Assembly: GCF_002803085.1 (NCBI RefSeq)
Contig: NZ_NNBJ01000029.1
Coordinates: forward strand, 29,625-75,123
DNA from: Streptomyces sp. CB01201
GTDB lineage: Bacteria > Actinomycetota > Actinomycetes > Streptomycetales > Streptomycetaceae
DNA length: 45,499 nucleotides
Direction: 5' to 3'
How positions within the stretch are numbered: position 1 is the first letter of the stretch; each line of letters opens with the position of its first letter. Position numbers and translations under genes: made by a program. Below the pieces are notes generated by a model that was not told where the DNA came from, made no database searches, and saw only the letters and a program-made list of their open reading frames with translations. Positions 15,574-23,308 of this stretch are shown piece after piece.

Positions 15574-16719
15574 ATGGCACGTGCGATGAGAGCGGACTCG
15601 TTCACCGCCCGGTGGCGCAAGGCGCTGCACCGGGTCCGCAACGCGGTGCGCAGATCCGGCGTCGACTACTTCCGCGGCGACGGCTCCGACTGGATCGCCC
15701 TGGCCGGTCTGCTCCTCACCGTGCCCGCGATCACCTGCGCCACACTTCTGGCCCCCGTCTGGTGCGCCCCCTCCGCCCTGGTCCTGCCGATCGTGGCGGG
15801 CGGGCTGCTGCTGCGGCCCGCCAACCTCCTCGGCCTGTACGCGGCCGCCGCGACCGCGCTGATCGTGGAATCGGTACGGCTCGGCCCGTACACCGCCGGG
15901 CCCTCGCGGGTCACCCCCGGCACGGTCCTCGTGGTCGCCGCGTGCGGGCTCTTCGGGCTGCTCATCGCCCAGTTCCGGGCCCGGGTGGGGGTGCCCTGGC
16001 GGCGCGGCGGCACCATGCTCTTCGACCTGCGCGAACGGATCCGCGTCCAGAGCTCGCTCCCGCAGCTGCCCAGGGGCTGGCACCGCGAGATGGCGCTGCG
16101 GCCCGCGGGCGGCCAGTCCTTCTCCGGCGACTTCGTGGTCGCCGCCCGCACCGGCGGCGGCCGCACCCTGGAGATCGTCCTGACCGACGTCTCCGGCAAG
16201 GGCATGGACGCCGGATCGCGCGCCCTGCTGCTCTCCGGTGCCTTCGGCGGGCTCCTCGGCTCGCTGCCCCCGCACGCCTTCCTGCCCGCGGCCAACGGCT
16301 ATCTGCTGCGCCAGGACTGGGACGAGGGCTTCGCCACCGCCATCCACCTCGTCCTCGATCTCGACTCCGGCGACTACGAACTCCTCTCGGCGGGCCACCC
16401 CCCGGCCCTCCAGCTCCACGCCGGTTCGGGACGCTGGCAGGAGCAGGCCGCCGAAGGCCCCCTGCTCGGCGTCTACGACGCCGCCGAGTTCCACCCCGCC
16501 AAGGGCTCGCTGGCCCCCGGCGACGTCCTGATGCTCTTCACGGACGGGCTGGTGGAGACCTCCGAGCGCGATATCGCCGAGGGCATCGACCGCCTGACCG
16601 GCGAGGCCGACCGCTATGTCTCGACGGGCTTCGACGGGGCGGCCTGGCACCTGATCGAGGCGGTCGCCAAGGACGTCAACGACGACCGCGCGCTGCTTTT
16701 GATCAGACGCGACGCCTGA
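15574..16719 (+). CDS. PP2C/SpoIIE-family protein phosphatase, membrane-anchored
   Basis: A 381-residue protein with a basic cytosolic N-terminus (1-35) and about three hydrophobic segments at 39-130 (DWIALAGLLLTVPAITCATL, ALVLPIVAGGLLL, TVLVVAACGLFGLLIAQ). The SpoIIE/PP2C serine phosphatase domain follows from ~165 to the end: GGQSFSGDFVVA, VLTDVSGKGMDAG, LSAGHPPALQL, LFTDGLVETSE and NDDRALLLIRR. D and G residues that bind metal in PP2C enzymes are present (GDF, DVSGKG, FTDGL, NDD). Such phosphatases act on anti-anti-sigma factors in Streptomyces, and no sensor domain such as PAS/GAF is seen here. It is likely leaderless from the TAGGGT box at 15560. A second in-frame ATG is at 15586. Confidence 0.9.
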   Translation: MARAMRADSFTARWRKALHRVRNAVRRSGVDYFRGDGSDWIALAGLLLTVPAITCATLLAPVWCAPSALVLPIVAGGLLLRPANLLGLYAAAATALIVESVRLGPYTAGPSRVTPGTVLVVAACGLFGLLIAQFRARVGVPWRRGGTMLFDLRERIRVQSSLPQLPRGWHREMALRPAGGQSFSGDFVVAARTGGGRTLEIVLTDVSGKGMDAGSRALLLSGAFGGLLGSLPPHAFLPAANGYLLRQDWDEGFATAIHLVLDLDSGDYELLSAGHPPALQLHAGSGRWQEQAAEGPLLGVYDAAEFHPAKGSLAPGDVLMLFTDGLVETSERDIAEGIDRLTGEADRYVSTGFDGAAWHLIEAVAKDVNDDRALLLIRRDA

Positions 16720-16737
16720 CCGCCCCGCGGCCGGCAC

Positions 16738-16763
16738 CGGGGGTGGGGTCAGCCCCACCCCCG
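16738..16763 (+). terminator. Terminator after the phosphatase gene
   Basis: An 11-bp stem (CGGGGGTGGGG / CCCCACCCCCG) with loop TCAG begins 19 bp after the stop codon at 16719. Confidence 0.75.
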
Positions 16764-16860
16764 ATCCACCGGTGGCCGCCATGGCCGGCGCCCTTCCCGC
16801 TCCCTAGGTTCGAAGGGCCGGCGCGAGCGTGCCGGGCGGGGCGAGGAAAGGGCGGGAACC

Positions 16861-17670
16861 ATGGCGCTGCGACGGGCCGGAAAGACCCACCGGACGACCG
16901 CGGAGGCGGTGCCCGGAGCCGACTGGGCCGTCGAACTGCGCGATGTGCGGCGGCAGTACGGCCGCGGCGCCACCGCCGTGCACGCGCTGCGCGGAATCGA
17001 CCTCGCGCTGCCCCGGGGCAGCTTCACCGCGGTCATGGGACCCTCCGGCTGCGGCAAGTCCACGTTCCTCCAGTGCGCGGCGGGCCTCGACCGCCCCACC
17101 GGCGGCTCGGTGCGGCTCGGCGGCACCGAGATCACCGGCATGAGCGAGAACCGGCTCACCGAACTGCGCCGCTCCCGCCTCGGCTTCGTCTTCCAGGCCT
17201 TCAACCTGCTGCCCTCGCTCACGGTCGAGCAGAACGTCCTGCTTCCGGCGCGCCTCGCCGGGGTGCGCCCCGACCGGCGCCACGCGGCGCGACTCCTGGC
17301 GCAGGTCGGCCTGGACGGCAAGGGCGACCGCCGCCCCGGCGAGCTGTCCGGCGGCCAGCAGCAGCGCGTGGCGATCGCGCGGGCGCTGGTCACGAGCCCC
17401 GACGTGATCTTCGCGGACGAGCCGACGGGGGCCCTGGACACCACCACCGCCGCCGAGGTCCTGTCCCTGCTCCGCGCCGCGGTGGACACCCTGGGCGCGA
17501 CGGTGGTCATGGTCACCCACGACCCCACGGCCGCCGCCCACGCCGACCAGGTCCTCTTCCTGGCCGACGGCTCCATCGCGGACGCCCTGCCGGCCATGCT
17601 GGCCGACCGGATCGCGGCGCGGATGACGACGCTGACCGCCCGCCGTGCGCCCGCGCGCGCGGCGGCGTGA
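16861..17670 (+). CDS. ABC transporter ATP-binding protein, MacB/LolD-like, orphan
   Basis: A 269-residue ATPase of the MacB/LolD/FtsE class (lipoprotein or antimicrobial peptide export, or FtsX-type mechanotransmission). Walker A GPSGCGKST is at 60-68, the Q-loop region GFVFQAFNLLPSLT at 107-120, the signature LSGGQQQR at 161-168, Walker B VIFADEPTGALD at 181-192, and the switch His in VTHDP. The GALD in place of GNLD is common in this class in actinomycetes. These ATPases are normally encoded next to an FtsX/MacB-like permease; none is present on either side, so the partner is elsewhere or lost. The C-terminal tail (TARRAPARAAA) is low complexity. Confidence 0.88.
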   Translation: MALRRAGKTHRTTAEAVPGADWAVELRDVRRQYGRGATAVHALRGIDLALPRGSFTAVMGPSGCGKSTFLQCAAGLDRPTGGSVRLGGTEITGMSENRLTELRRSRLGFVFQAFNLLPSLTVEQNVLLPARLAGVRPDRRHAARLLAQVGLDGKGDRRPGELSGGQQQRVAIARALVTSPDVIFADEPTGALDTTTAAEVLSLLRAAVDTLGATVVMVTHDPTAAAHADQVLFLADGSIADALPAMLADRIAARMTTLTARRAPARAAA

Positions 17671-17906
17671 AGAACAGCGGTCGCGGTGGCCGATACGCGA
17701 TGAACATCCGTCACAGGAAGGCCAGTTGATCCCGCACGTCATCAAACGTCACGGCGATTTCACGGCTGTTGACCGGATTCTTGCCTTGGCGAACCGTCAC
17801 CCGGGAACAACCACAGGGGTGTTGGTGGCACGATAGAGCTCGCGGGGGTGTGCGCGGCATGCTCCCGGGCCGGCAAGGCGGACCGACCAAGGGTGTGTGA
17901 TCAGTT

Positions 17907-18101
17907 GTGGCCATTTCACTGTCAGCCGTGGTGCTGTTGGCGGTCGTCCTCGTGGTGCTCATCCGCGGCGGCTCCATCAAGGCCGGCCCAGCCATCGTCG
18001 CGATACTGTTCGGCTTCTTCCTGGCCTCGACGGGCATGGCCCCCTCGATCCAGCGCTTCCTGAACTCGATAGCGGACACGATCAACCAGATCAAGTTCTG
18101 A
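17907..18101 (+). CDS. Small two-helix membrane protein, unknown function
   Basis: 64 residues from a GTG. Two hydrophobic segments (AISLSAVVLLAVVLVVLIRG at 2-21; GPAIVAILFGFFLASTGM at 28-45) are followed by an amphipathic tail, SIQRFLNSIADTINQIKF. It is directly followed by a strong terminator and tRNA-Gly. Its length, placement and coherent membrane topology make it a likely real gene; I recall similar small proteins in Streptomyces but no function. The ribosome site is weak (AAGGG, about 13 nt away). The 236 bp upstream (17671-17906) hold no gene I can support. Confidence 0.65.
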   Translation: MAISLSAVVLLAVVLVVLIRGGSIKAGPAIVAILFGFFLASTGMAPSIQRFLNSIADTINQIKF

Positions 18102-18106
18102 ACGCG

Positions 18107-18143
18107 CCGAAGGGCCCGGCAGCTTGGCTGCCGGGCCCTTCGG
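18107..18143. terminator. Strong bidirectional terminator
   Basis: A perfect 17-bp stem (CCGAAGGGCCCGGCAGC / GCTGCCGGGCCCTTCGG) with loop TTG. It lies between the small membrane gene on the plus strand and tRNA-Gly on the minus strand, so it can end both. Confidence 0.9.
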
Positions 18144-18152
18144 GCCTTCGAG

Positions 18153-18223
18153 AGCGGGCGACGGGAATCGAACCCGCGTAGCTAGTTTGGAAGACTAGGG
18201 CTCTACCATTGAGCTACGCCCGC
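18153..18223 (-). tRNA. tRNA-Gly (anticodon TCC)
   Basis: Read on the minus strand, the 7-bp acceptor stem is GCGGGCG/CGCCCGC, the D arm GCTC-AATGGTA-GAGC, the anticodon arm CTAGT-CTTCCAA-ACTAG (anticodon TCC), and the T arm GCGGG-TTCGATT-CCCGT. Discriminator T; no CCA encoded. The gene is intact, with no adjacent integrase or attachment duplication. Confidence 0.95.
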
Positions 18224-18471
18224 AAGCACCGCGCCGCAGGTCATCGCGTCAGCGCGACCCCGGCACGTAGAGCATCGTAGCGGGTCGCACCCCGGCCGTG
18301 CACACCGCGGTACTCCGGCGTCCGCACGGCAGGCGCCGGGGCGGTGGATCCCGGCCACCGGCGTCGGGTGCGAAAGCGGAGGCGGAGCGGCCGGATCGGG
18401 GCCCGGCGGGCCGCCCAGGACAAAGCGGCCGACGCGGTCCCCGCGGGCATGTACCCTACGTCTCGCACCGA

Positions 18472-18548
18472 CGGGGTGTGGCGCAGCTTGGTAGCGCGTC
18501 CGCTTTGGGAGCGGAAGGCCGTGGGTTCAAATCCCGCCACCCCGACCA
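18472..18548 (+). tRNA. tRNA-Pro (anticodon TGG), CCA encoded
   Basis: Acceptor CGGGGTG/CACCCCG, D arm GCGC-AGCTTGGTA-GCGC, anticodon arm TCCGC-TTTGGGA-GCGGA (anticodon TGG), T arm GTGGG-TTCAAAT-CCCGC, discriminator A, then an encoded CCA at 18546-18548. A possible -10 (TACCCT, 18452-18457) precedes it. No integrated element is seen. Confidence 0.96.
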
Positions 18549-18550
18549 GC

Positions 18551-18596
18551 GTCACCGGCATTCGATCTCCGCCGTCACCGGCGTTCGATCTCCGCG
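18551..18596 (+). repeat. 2 x 23-bp tandem repeat after tRNA-Pro
   Basis: GTCACCGGCATTCGATCTCC plus GCC (18551-18573) is followed at once by GTCACCGGCGTTCGATCTCC plus GCG (18574-18596), with two mismatches. It lies between tRNA-Pro and the tig promoter. Confidence 0.8.
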
Positions 18597-18608
18597 CACA
18601 AGATCACA

Positions 18609-18639
18609 TTGTGGGTGGCATCCCGCTTGCGGTTACTAT
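18609..18639 (+). promoter_or_regulatory. Candidate tig promoter
   Basis: TTGTGG (18609-18614) and TTACTA/TACTAT (18633-18639), spacing 18-19 bp, about 110 bp before the tig start. A moderate match only. Confidence 0.4.
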
Positions 18640-18749
18640 GCAAGCTGCGTGCCCGTGTGTCTGATGAATGATGTACCGGGCCCCATCCGTCGGGGACCGC
18701 TCGGTCTCCGGCAGAACTCCCAAGAAGTCAGCCACAAGGAGACCGAACC

Positions 18750-20138
18750 GTGAAGAGCGCCGTGGAGACCCTGAACCCGACTCGGGTTCGGCTCACTGTC
18801 GAGGTGCCCTTCGAGGAGCTCAAGGACAGCCTCGACGCGGCGTACAAGAAGATCAACCAGCAGGTCACGGTCAAGGGCTTCCGTAAGGGCAAGATCCCGG
18901 CCCGAGTGATTGACCAGCGGTTCGGTCGTGGCGCCGTGCTCGAAGAGGCCGTCAATGACGCGCTCCCGAAGTTCTACACCGAGGCGATCAACGAGGCGGA
19001 GCTGAACCCGCTGGGTCAGCCCGAGGTCGACATCACCGAGCTGAAGGACGGCGAGACGCTGAACTTCACCGCCGAGGTGGACATCCGCCCGACCATCGAG
19101 ATCCCGGACTACTCCGGCATCGAGGTCACCGTGGACGCCGTCGAGGTCAGCGACGAGGACGTCGAGAAGTCCGTGGAGCAGCTCCGCGAGCGCTTCGCCT
19201 CGACCTCCCCGGTCGAGCGTGCCGCCGAGGACGGCGACGTCGTGACGATCGACCTGGAGGCCAAGGTCGACGGCGAGGTCCTGGAGGACGGCGTGGCCGA
19301 GGGTGTCTCGTACACCATCGGTTCCGGCGAGCTCCTTGAGGGCATCGACGAGGCCGTCAAGGGCCTGGAGGCCGGTGGCGAGGCCACCTTCACCTCCGAG
19401 CTCAAGGGCGGCTCGGCCGAGGGCAAGGAGGCCGAGGTCACCGTCAAGGTCACCCAGGTCGCCGCCCGTGAACTGCCCGCCCTGGACGACGACTTCGCGC
19501 AGCTCGCGTCGGAGTTCGACACCCTGGACGAGCTCAAGGCCGACAGCCGCAAGCGCCTTGAGAACATGAAGCAGTACGACCAGGCCACCCAGGCCCAGGA
19601 GCGCGTCCTCGACGAGCTCCTCAAGCTGGCCGAGGTCCCGATCCCCGAGAAGCTCCTCGCGGACGAGATCCAGACCCGCAAGCACAACCTTGAGCACCAC
19701 CAGCTCGGCCAGATGGGCATCGACCTCGCCAAGTACCTGGAGATCCAGGGCAAGACCGAGGAAGAGTTCACCGCCGAGACCGAGGAGCAGGCGGTCAAGG
19801 GCATCAAGACGCAGTTCATCCTGGACGAGCTCGTCAACAAGGAGAAGCTGAACGTCAACCAGGAGGAGCTCACCGAGCACCTCATGCGGCGTGCGGCCTC
19901 CTCCGGCATGAGCCCCGACCAGTTCGCCCAGGCCGTCGTCGAGGGTGGCCAGGTGCCGATGCTCGTCGGCGAGGTCGCCCGCGGCAAGGCGCTCGCCGTC
20001 GTCGTCGAGGCCGCCAAGGTCACCGACACCAACGGTGAGGTCGTCGACCTGGAGGACGCCGAGGACGAGAACACCGAGCTCGCCGAGGCCGTCGTCGAGG
20101 CCGCCGAGGGCGAGGCCGCGGAGAAGACCGAGGCCTGA
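18750..20138 (+). CDS. tig: Trigger factor, ribosome-associated chaperone
   Basis: Binds ribosomal protein L23 at the exit tunnel and shields nascent chains; it also has peptidyl-prolyl isomerase activity. In the 462-residue protein the ribosome-binding signature GFRKGKIP is at 43-50. The FKBP-like PPIase domain lies at ~160-245 (AEDGDVVTIDLEAKVDGEVL), followed by the helical C-terminal chaperone arms, and the protein ends in an acidic tail (VVDLEDAEDENTELAEAVVE). The GTG start has AAGGAG upstream. Lying directly before clpP1P2 and clpX, it forms the tig-clpP-clpX order found widely in bacteria, but a terminator separates it from clpP1 here. Confidence 0.97.
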   Translation: MKSAVETLNPTRVRLTVEVPFEELKDSLDAAYKKINQQVTVKGFRKGKIPARVIDQRFGRGAVLEEAVNDALPKFYTEAINEAELNPLGQPEVDITELKDGETLNFTAEVDIRPTIEIPDYSGIEVTVDAVEVSDEDVEKSVEQLRERFASTSPVERAAEDGDVVTIDLEAKVDGEVLEDGVAEGVSYTIGSGELLEGIDEAVKGLEAGGEATFTSELKGGSAEGKEAEVTVKVTQVAARELPALDDDFAQLASEFDTLDELKADSRKRLENMKQYDQATQAQERVLDELLKLAEVPIPEKLLADEIQTRKHNLEHHQLGQMGIDLAKYLEIQGKTEEEFTAETEEQAVKGIKTQFILDELVNKEKLNVNQEELTEHLMRRAASSGMSPDQFAQAVVEGGQVPMLVGEVARGKALAVVVEAAKVTDTNGEVVDLEDAEDENTELAEAVVEAAEGEAAEKTEA

Positions 20139-20181
20139 GCCTCCGTCCGACCTCTGCAACACCTCCGCAGTACCTCTGGGG

Positions 20182-20213
20182 AAGGGCCCGTGCGCAGTCG
20201 CGTACGGGCCCTT
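20182..20213 (+). terminator. Terminator between tig and clpP1
   Basis: A 14-bp stem (AAGGGCCCGTGCGC / GCGTACGGGCCCTT, one G-T pair) with loop AGTC, 44 bp after the tig stop codon. Confidence 0.85.
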
Positions 20214-20244
20214 GCTCGTACGGGATTCCGCTTCAACCACCTTG

Positions 20245-20258
20245 CGCTCCGAGCGAAC
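20245..20258 (-). promoter_or_regulatory. ClgR-type operator upstream of clpP1
   Basis: CGC-TCCGA-GCGAAC is, on the other strand, GTTCGC-n5-GCG, the published Streptomyces ClgR box. It lies about 150 bp before clpP1 and about 40 bp upstream of a -10-like TAGGGT at 20297-20302 that has no good -35, as expected for an activator-dependent promoter. ClgR is known to activate the clpP1P2 operon in Streptomyces. No other gene or signal is visible between the terminator and clpP1. Confidence 0.7.
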
Positions 20259-20403
20259 AGTTCGGGAACCGGGATGGCGTTGTCCCACCTGCGCGTTAGG
20301 GTCCATGAATACGAGGGTGGTGGAGTCTGGCGAGCCGGAGTCCGCGCCCCCGGAACGAAGACGATGAGACGGCCGAAGCCGTCAGAGACGAGCAGGTGGA
20401 TAC

Positions 20404-21024
20404 GTGACGAATCTGATGCCTTACGCCGCCGGTGAGCCGTCCCTCGGTGGTGGCCTCGGCGACCAGGTCTACAGCCGACTGCTCAATGACCGCATCATCT
20501 TCCTCGGCCAGCAGGTCGACGACGAGATCGCCAACAAGATCACCGCCCAGATGCTCCTCCTGGCCGCTGCCGACCAGGACAAGGACATCTACCTCTACAT
20601 CAACAGCCCCGGTGGTTCGGTGACGGCCGGCATGGCGGTCTACGACACCATGCAGTACATCCAGAACGACGTCGTCACCATCGGCATGGGCATGGCCGCC
20701 TCGATGGGCCAGTTCCTGCTCACCGGCGGCGCCGCGGGCAAGCGCTTCGCGCTCCCCAACACCGACATCCTGATGCACCAGGGCTCCGCCGGCATCGGTG
20801 GCACCGCCTCCGACATCAAGATCCAGGCCGAGTACCTGATCCGTACGAAGAAGCGCATGGCGGAGATCACTGCCGCGCACTCCGGCCAGACCGTCGAGAC
20901 GATCATCCGCGACGGCGACCGCGACCGCTGGTACACGGCGGAGGAGGCCAAGGACTACGGCCTCATCGACGAGATCATCTCCGCCGCCTCGGGCGTTCCG
21001 GGTGGCGGCGGCACCGGGGTCTGA
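20404..21024 (+). CDS. clpP1: ATP-dependent Clp protease proteolytic subunit ClpP1
   Basis: Serine peptidase that forms the heptameric-ring degradation chamber served by ClpX or ClpC ATPases. The 206-residue protein has the catalytic triad at S100 (GMAASMGQF), H125 (DILMHQGSAG) and D174 (DRDRWYTAEEA), together with YLYINSPGGSVTAG. The start is a GTG at 20404 behind AGGTGG. An in-frame ATG four codons later is possible. It is 44 nt from clpP2, so the two form an operon; in actinobacteria ClpP1 and ClpP2 assemble into one mixed complex. Probably controlled by ClgR through the box at 20245. Confidence 0.97.
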   Translation: MTNLMPYAAGEPSLGGGLGDQVYSRLLNDRIIFLGQQVDDEIANKITAQMLLLAAADQDKDIYLYINSPGGSVTAGMAVYDTMQYIQNDVVTIGMGMAASMGQFLLTGGAAGKRFALPNTDILMHQGSAGIGGTASDIKIQAEYLIRTKKRMAEITAAHSGQTVETIIRDGDRDRWYTAEEAKDYGLIDEIISAASGVPGGGGTGV

Positions 21025-21068
21025 GCCCCCGCCCGCACCGCTTCCCCCGCCCACTGAACGCCACCAGG

Positions 21069-21758
21069 ATGGTGAACACCCCCATGAGCAACTTCTCCGG
21101 CCCCTCGGCCAACGCGAGCGGCCTCTACACCGGCCCCCAGGTCGACAACCGCTACATCGTTCCGCGCTTCGTCGAGCGCACCTCGCAGGGCGTGCGTGAG
21201 TACGACCCGTACGCGAAGCTCTTCGAGGAGCGCGTGATCTTCCTCGGCGTGCAGATCGACGACGCGTCCGCCAACGACGTGATGGCGCAGCTCCTGTGCC
21301 TGGAGTCGATGGACCCGGACCGCGACATCTCCATCTACATCAACAGCCCGGGTGGTTCCTTCACCGCCCTCACGGCGATCTACGACACGATGCAGTTCGT
21401 GAAGCCCGACATCCAGACGGTCTGCATGGGCCAGGCGGCCTCCGCCGCCGCCGTCCTGCTCGCCGCCGGCACGCCGGGCAAGCGCATGGCGCTGCCGAAC
21501 GCCCGCGTCCTGATCCACCAGCCCTCGGGCGGCACCGGCCGCGAGCAGCTCTCCGACCTGGAGATCGCGGCCAACGAAATCCTCCGGATGCGTACGCAGC
21601 TGGAGGACCTGCTGGCCAAGCACTCGACGACGCCGATCGAGAAGATCCGCGACGACATCGAGCGCGACAAGATCCTCACGGCCGAGGACGCGCTGGCCTA
21701 CGGTCTGGTGGACCAGATCGTTTCGACCCGCAAGACGACCTCCGCCGCGGCGGCCTGA
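21069..21758 (+). CDS. clpP2: ATP-dependent Clp protease proteolytic subunit ClpP2
   Basis: Second Clp peptidase subunit and partner of ClpP1. The triad is S125 (GQAASAAAVL), H150 (ARVLIHQPSGG) and about D200 (DIERDKILTAEDA), with YINSPGGSFTAL. The N-terminal ~45 residues (SGPSANASGLYTGPQVDN) are a longer, propeptide-like extension than in ClpP1, typical of actinobacterial ClpP2, which is processed. The start could be the ATG at 21069 (with AGG directly abutting it) or the ATG at 21084 (MSNFSG, with GGTG 9 nt upstream). The clpX gene follows after 176 bp containing a hairpin. Confidence 0.96.
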   Translation: MVNTPMSNFSGPSANASGLYTGPQVDNRYIVPRFVERTSQGVREYDPYAKLFEERVIFLGVQIDDASANDVMAQLLCLESMDPDRDISIYINSPGGSFTALTAIYDTMQFVKPDIQTVCMGQAASAAAVLLAAGTPGKRMALPNARVLIHQPSGGTGREQLSDLEIAANEILRMRTQLEDLLAKHSTTPIEKIRDDIERDKILTAEDALAYGLVDQIVSTRKTTSAAAA

Positions 21759-21771
21759 GCCGCTTCGGCGA

Positions 21772-21809
21772 CCTTGGCGCGGTCCACGGAGAAGTGAACC
21801 GCGCCAAGG
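21772..21809 (+). terminator. Hairpin between clpP2 and clpX (partial terminator?)
   Basis: A 12-bp stem (CCTTGGCGCGGT / ACCGCGCCAAGG) encloses a 14-nt apical part that can itself pair CAC/GTG. It starts 13 bp after the clpP2 stop codon, so clpX may be partly or wholly transcribed on its own. Confidence 0.6.
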
Positions 21810-21934
21810 GGGGCCCGAACGAGGGGCTCGGCAAGGTACCGTCGGTAGGGGGTCTGGGGGTGTCCCCCCGGAAAACGCAGTAGGCACCAGGAGGCGGCGC
21901 ACATGGCGTCTCCCAGGCGAAGGGGAAGCACCTC

Positions 21935-23227
21935 GTGGCACGCATCGGTGACGGCGGCGACCTGCTCAAGTGCTCGTTCTGCGGAAAGAGCCAGAAGCAG
22001 GTGAAGAAGCTCATCGCAGGCCCCGGGGTGTACATCTGCGACGAGTGCATCGACCTCTGCAACGAGATCATCGAGGAGGAGCTGGCCGAGTCCTCCGAGG
22101 TGCGGTGGGAGGAACTTCCCAAGCCGCGCGAGATCTACGAGTTCCTTGAGGGGTACGTCGTCGGGCAGGAGCCCGCGAAGAAGGCCCTCTCGGTGGCGGT
22201 CTACAACCACTACAAGCGCGTCCAGGCCGGCGAGAACGGCGGCGGCACGGGCCGCGACGACGCGATCGAGCTGGCCAAGTCCAACATCCTGCTGCTCGGC
22301 CCCACCGGTTCCGGCAAGACGCTGCTCGCGCAGACCCTGGCGCGCATGCTCAACGTCCCCTTCGCGATCGCGGACGCGACCGCGCTCACCGAGGCCGGGT
22401 ACGTCGGCGAGGACGTCGAGAACATCCTGCTCAAGCTGATCCAGGCCGCCGACTACGACGTCAAGAAGGCCGAGACCGGGATCATCTACATCGACGAGAT
22501 CGACAAGGTCGCCCGCAAGAGCGAGAACCCGTCGATCACCCGCGATGTGAGCGGCGAGGGCGTCCAGCAGGCCCTGCTCAAGATCCTGGAGGGCACCACC
22601 GCCTCCGTCCCGCCGCAGGGCGGACGCAAGCACCCGCACCAGGAGTTCATCCAGATCGACACGACGAACGTGCTGTTCATCGTGGGCGGTGCCTTCTCGG
22701 GTCTTGAGAAGATCATCGAGTCCCGGGCCGGCGCCAAGGGCATCGGCTTCGGCGCGACGATCCGCTCCAAGCGGGAGATCGAGGCGAGCGACCAGTTCCA
22801 GGAGGTCATGCCGGAGGACCTGGTGAAGTTCGGGATGATCCCCGAGTTCATCGGCCGCCTTCCCGTGCTGACCTCGGTCCACAACCTCGACCGCGAGGCG
22901 CTCCTGCAGATCCTGGTCGAGCCGCGCAACGCGCTCGTCAAGCAGTACCAGCGCCTGTTCGAACTCGACGGCGTGGAGCTGGACTTCGACCGCCCGGCCC
23001 TGGAGGCCATCGCCGACCAGGCCATCCTGCGCGGCACCGGCGCGCGTGGTCTGCGCGCCATCATGGAGGAGGTCCTCCAGTCGGTGATGTACGAGGTCCC
23101 GTCCCGCAAGGACGTGGCCCGGGTCGTCATCACCGCCGACGTGGTCCGCAACAACGTCAACCCGACGCTGGTCCCGCGCGAGCCCCGCATCGTGAAGAAC
23201 GACGGGCGGCACGAGAAGAGCGCGTAG
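21935..23227 (+). CDS. clpX: Clp protease ATPase subunit ClpX
   Basis: AAA+ unfoldase that recognises substrates and feeds them to ClpP. In the 430-residue protein the zinc-binding domain has C13, C16, C35 and C38, Walker A GPTGSGKT is at 122-129, Walker B IIYIDEID at 183-190, and the pore-loop and sensor regions are intact (GYVGEDVEN, GGRKHPHQEF, FIGRLPV, LRGTGARGLRAIMEEVL). The GTG start has AAGGGGAAG upstream. It is ~176 bp downstream of clpP2, with a hairpin in the gap, and is followed by a very strong terminator. Confidence 0.97.
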   Translation: MARIGDGGDLLKCSFCGKSQKQVKKLIAGPGVYICDECIDLCNEIIEEELAESSEVRWEELPKPREIYEFLEGYVVGQEPAKKALSVAVYNHYKRVQAGENGGGTGRDDAIELAKSNILLLGPTGSGKTLLAQTLARMLNVPFAIADATALTEAGYVGEDVENILLKLIQAADYDVKKAETGIIYIDEIDKVARKSENPSITRDVSGEGVQQALLKILEGTTASVPPQGGRKHPHQEFIQIDTTNVLFIVGGAFSGLEKIIESRAGAKGIGFGATIRSKREIEASDQFQEVMPEDLVKFGMIPEFIGRLPVLTSVHNLDREALLQILVEPRNALVKQYQRLFELDGVELDFDRPALEAIADQAILRGTGARGLRAIMEEVLQSVMYEVPSRKDVARVVITADVVRNNVNPTLVPREPRIVKNDGRHEKSA

Positions 23228-23244
23228 CGCGCACCTTCGCAACG

Positions 23245-23287
23245 CAAAGGGGCGCCCGGTCAACTTCCTTGACCGGGCGCCCCTTTG
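23245..23287. terminator. Strong bidirectional terminator after clpX
   Basis: A perfect 19-bp stem (CAAAGGGGCGCCCGGTCAA and its complement) with loop CTTCC, between convergent clpX and the 23309 gene. Confidence 0.92.
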
Positions 23288-23308
23288 GCGTACCGCTTGG
23301 ACGGACCG

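Noticed and set aside
18153..18548. tRNA-Gly and tRNA-Pro as attachment sites of an integrated element
   Set aside because: Both tRNAs are intact and no integrase, excisionase or duplicated tRNA 3' end is found nearby; the genes around are core.
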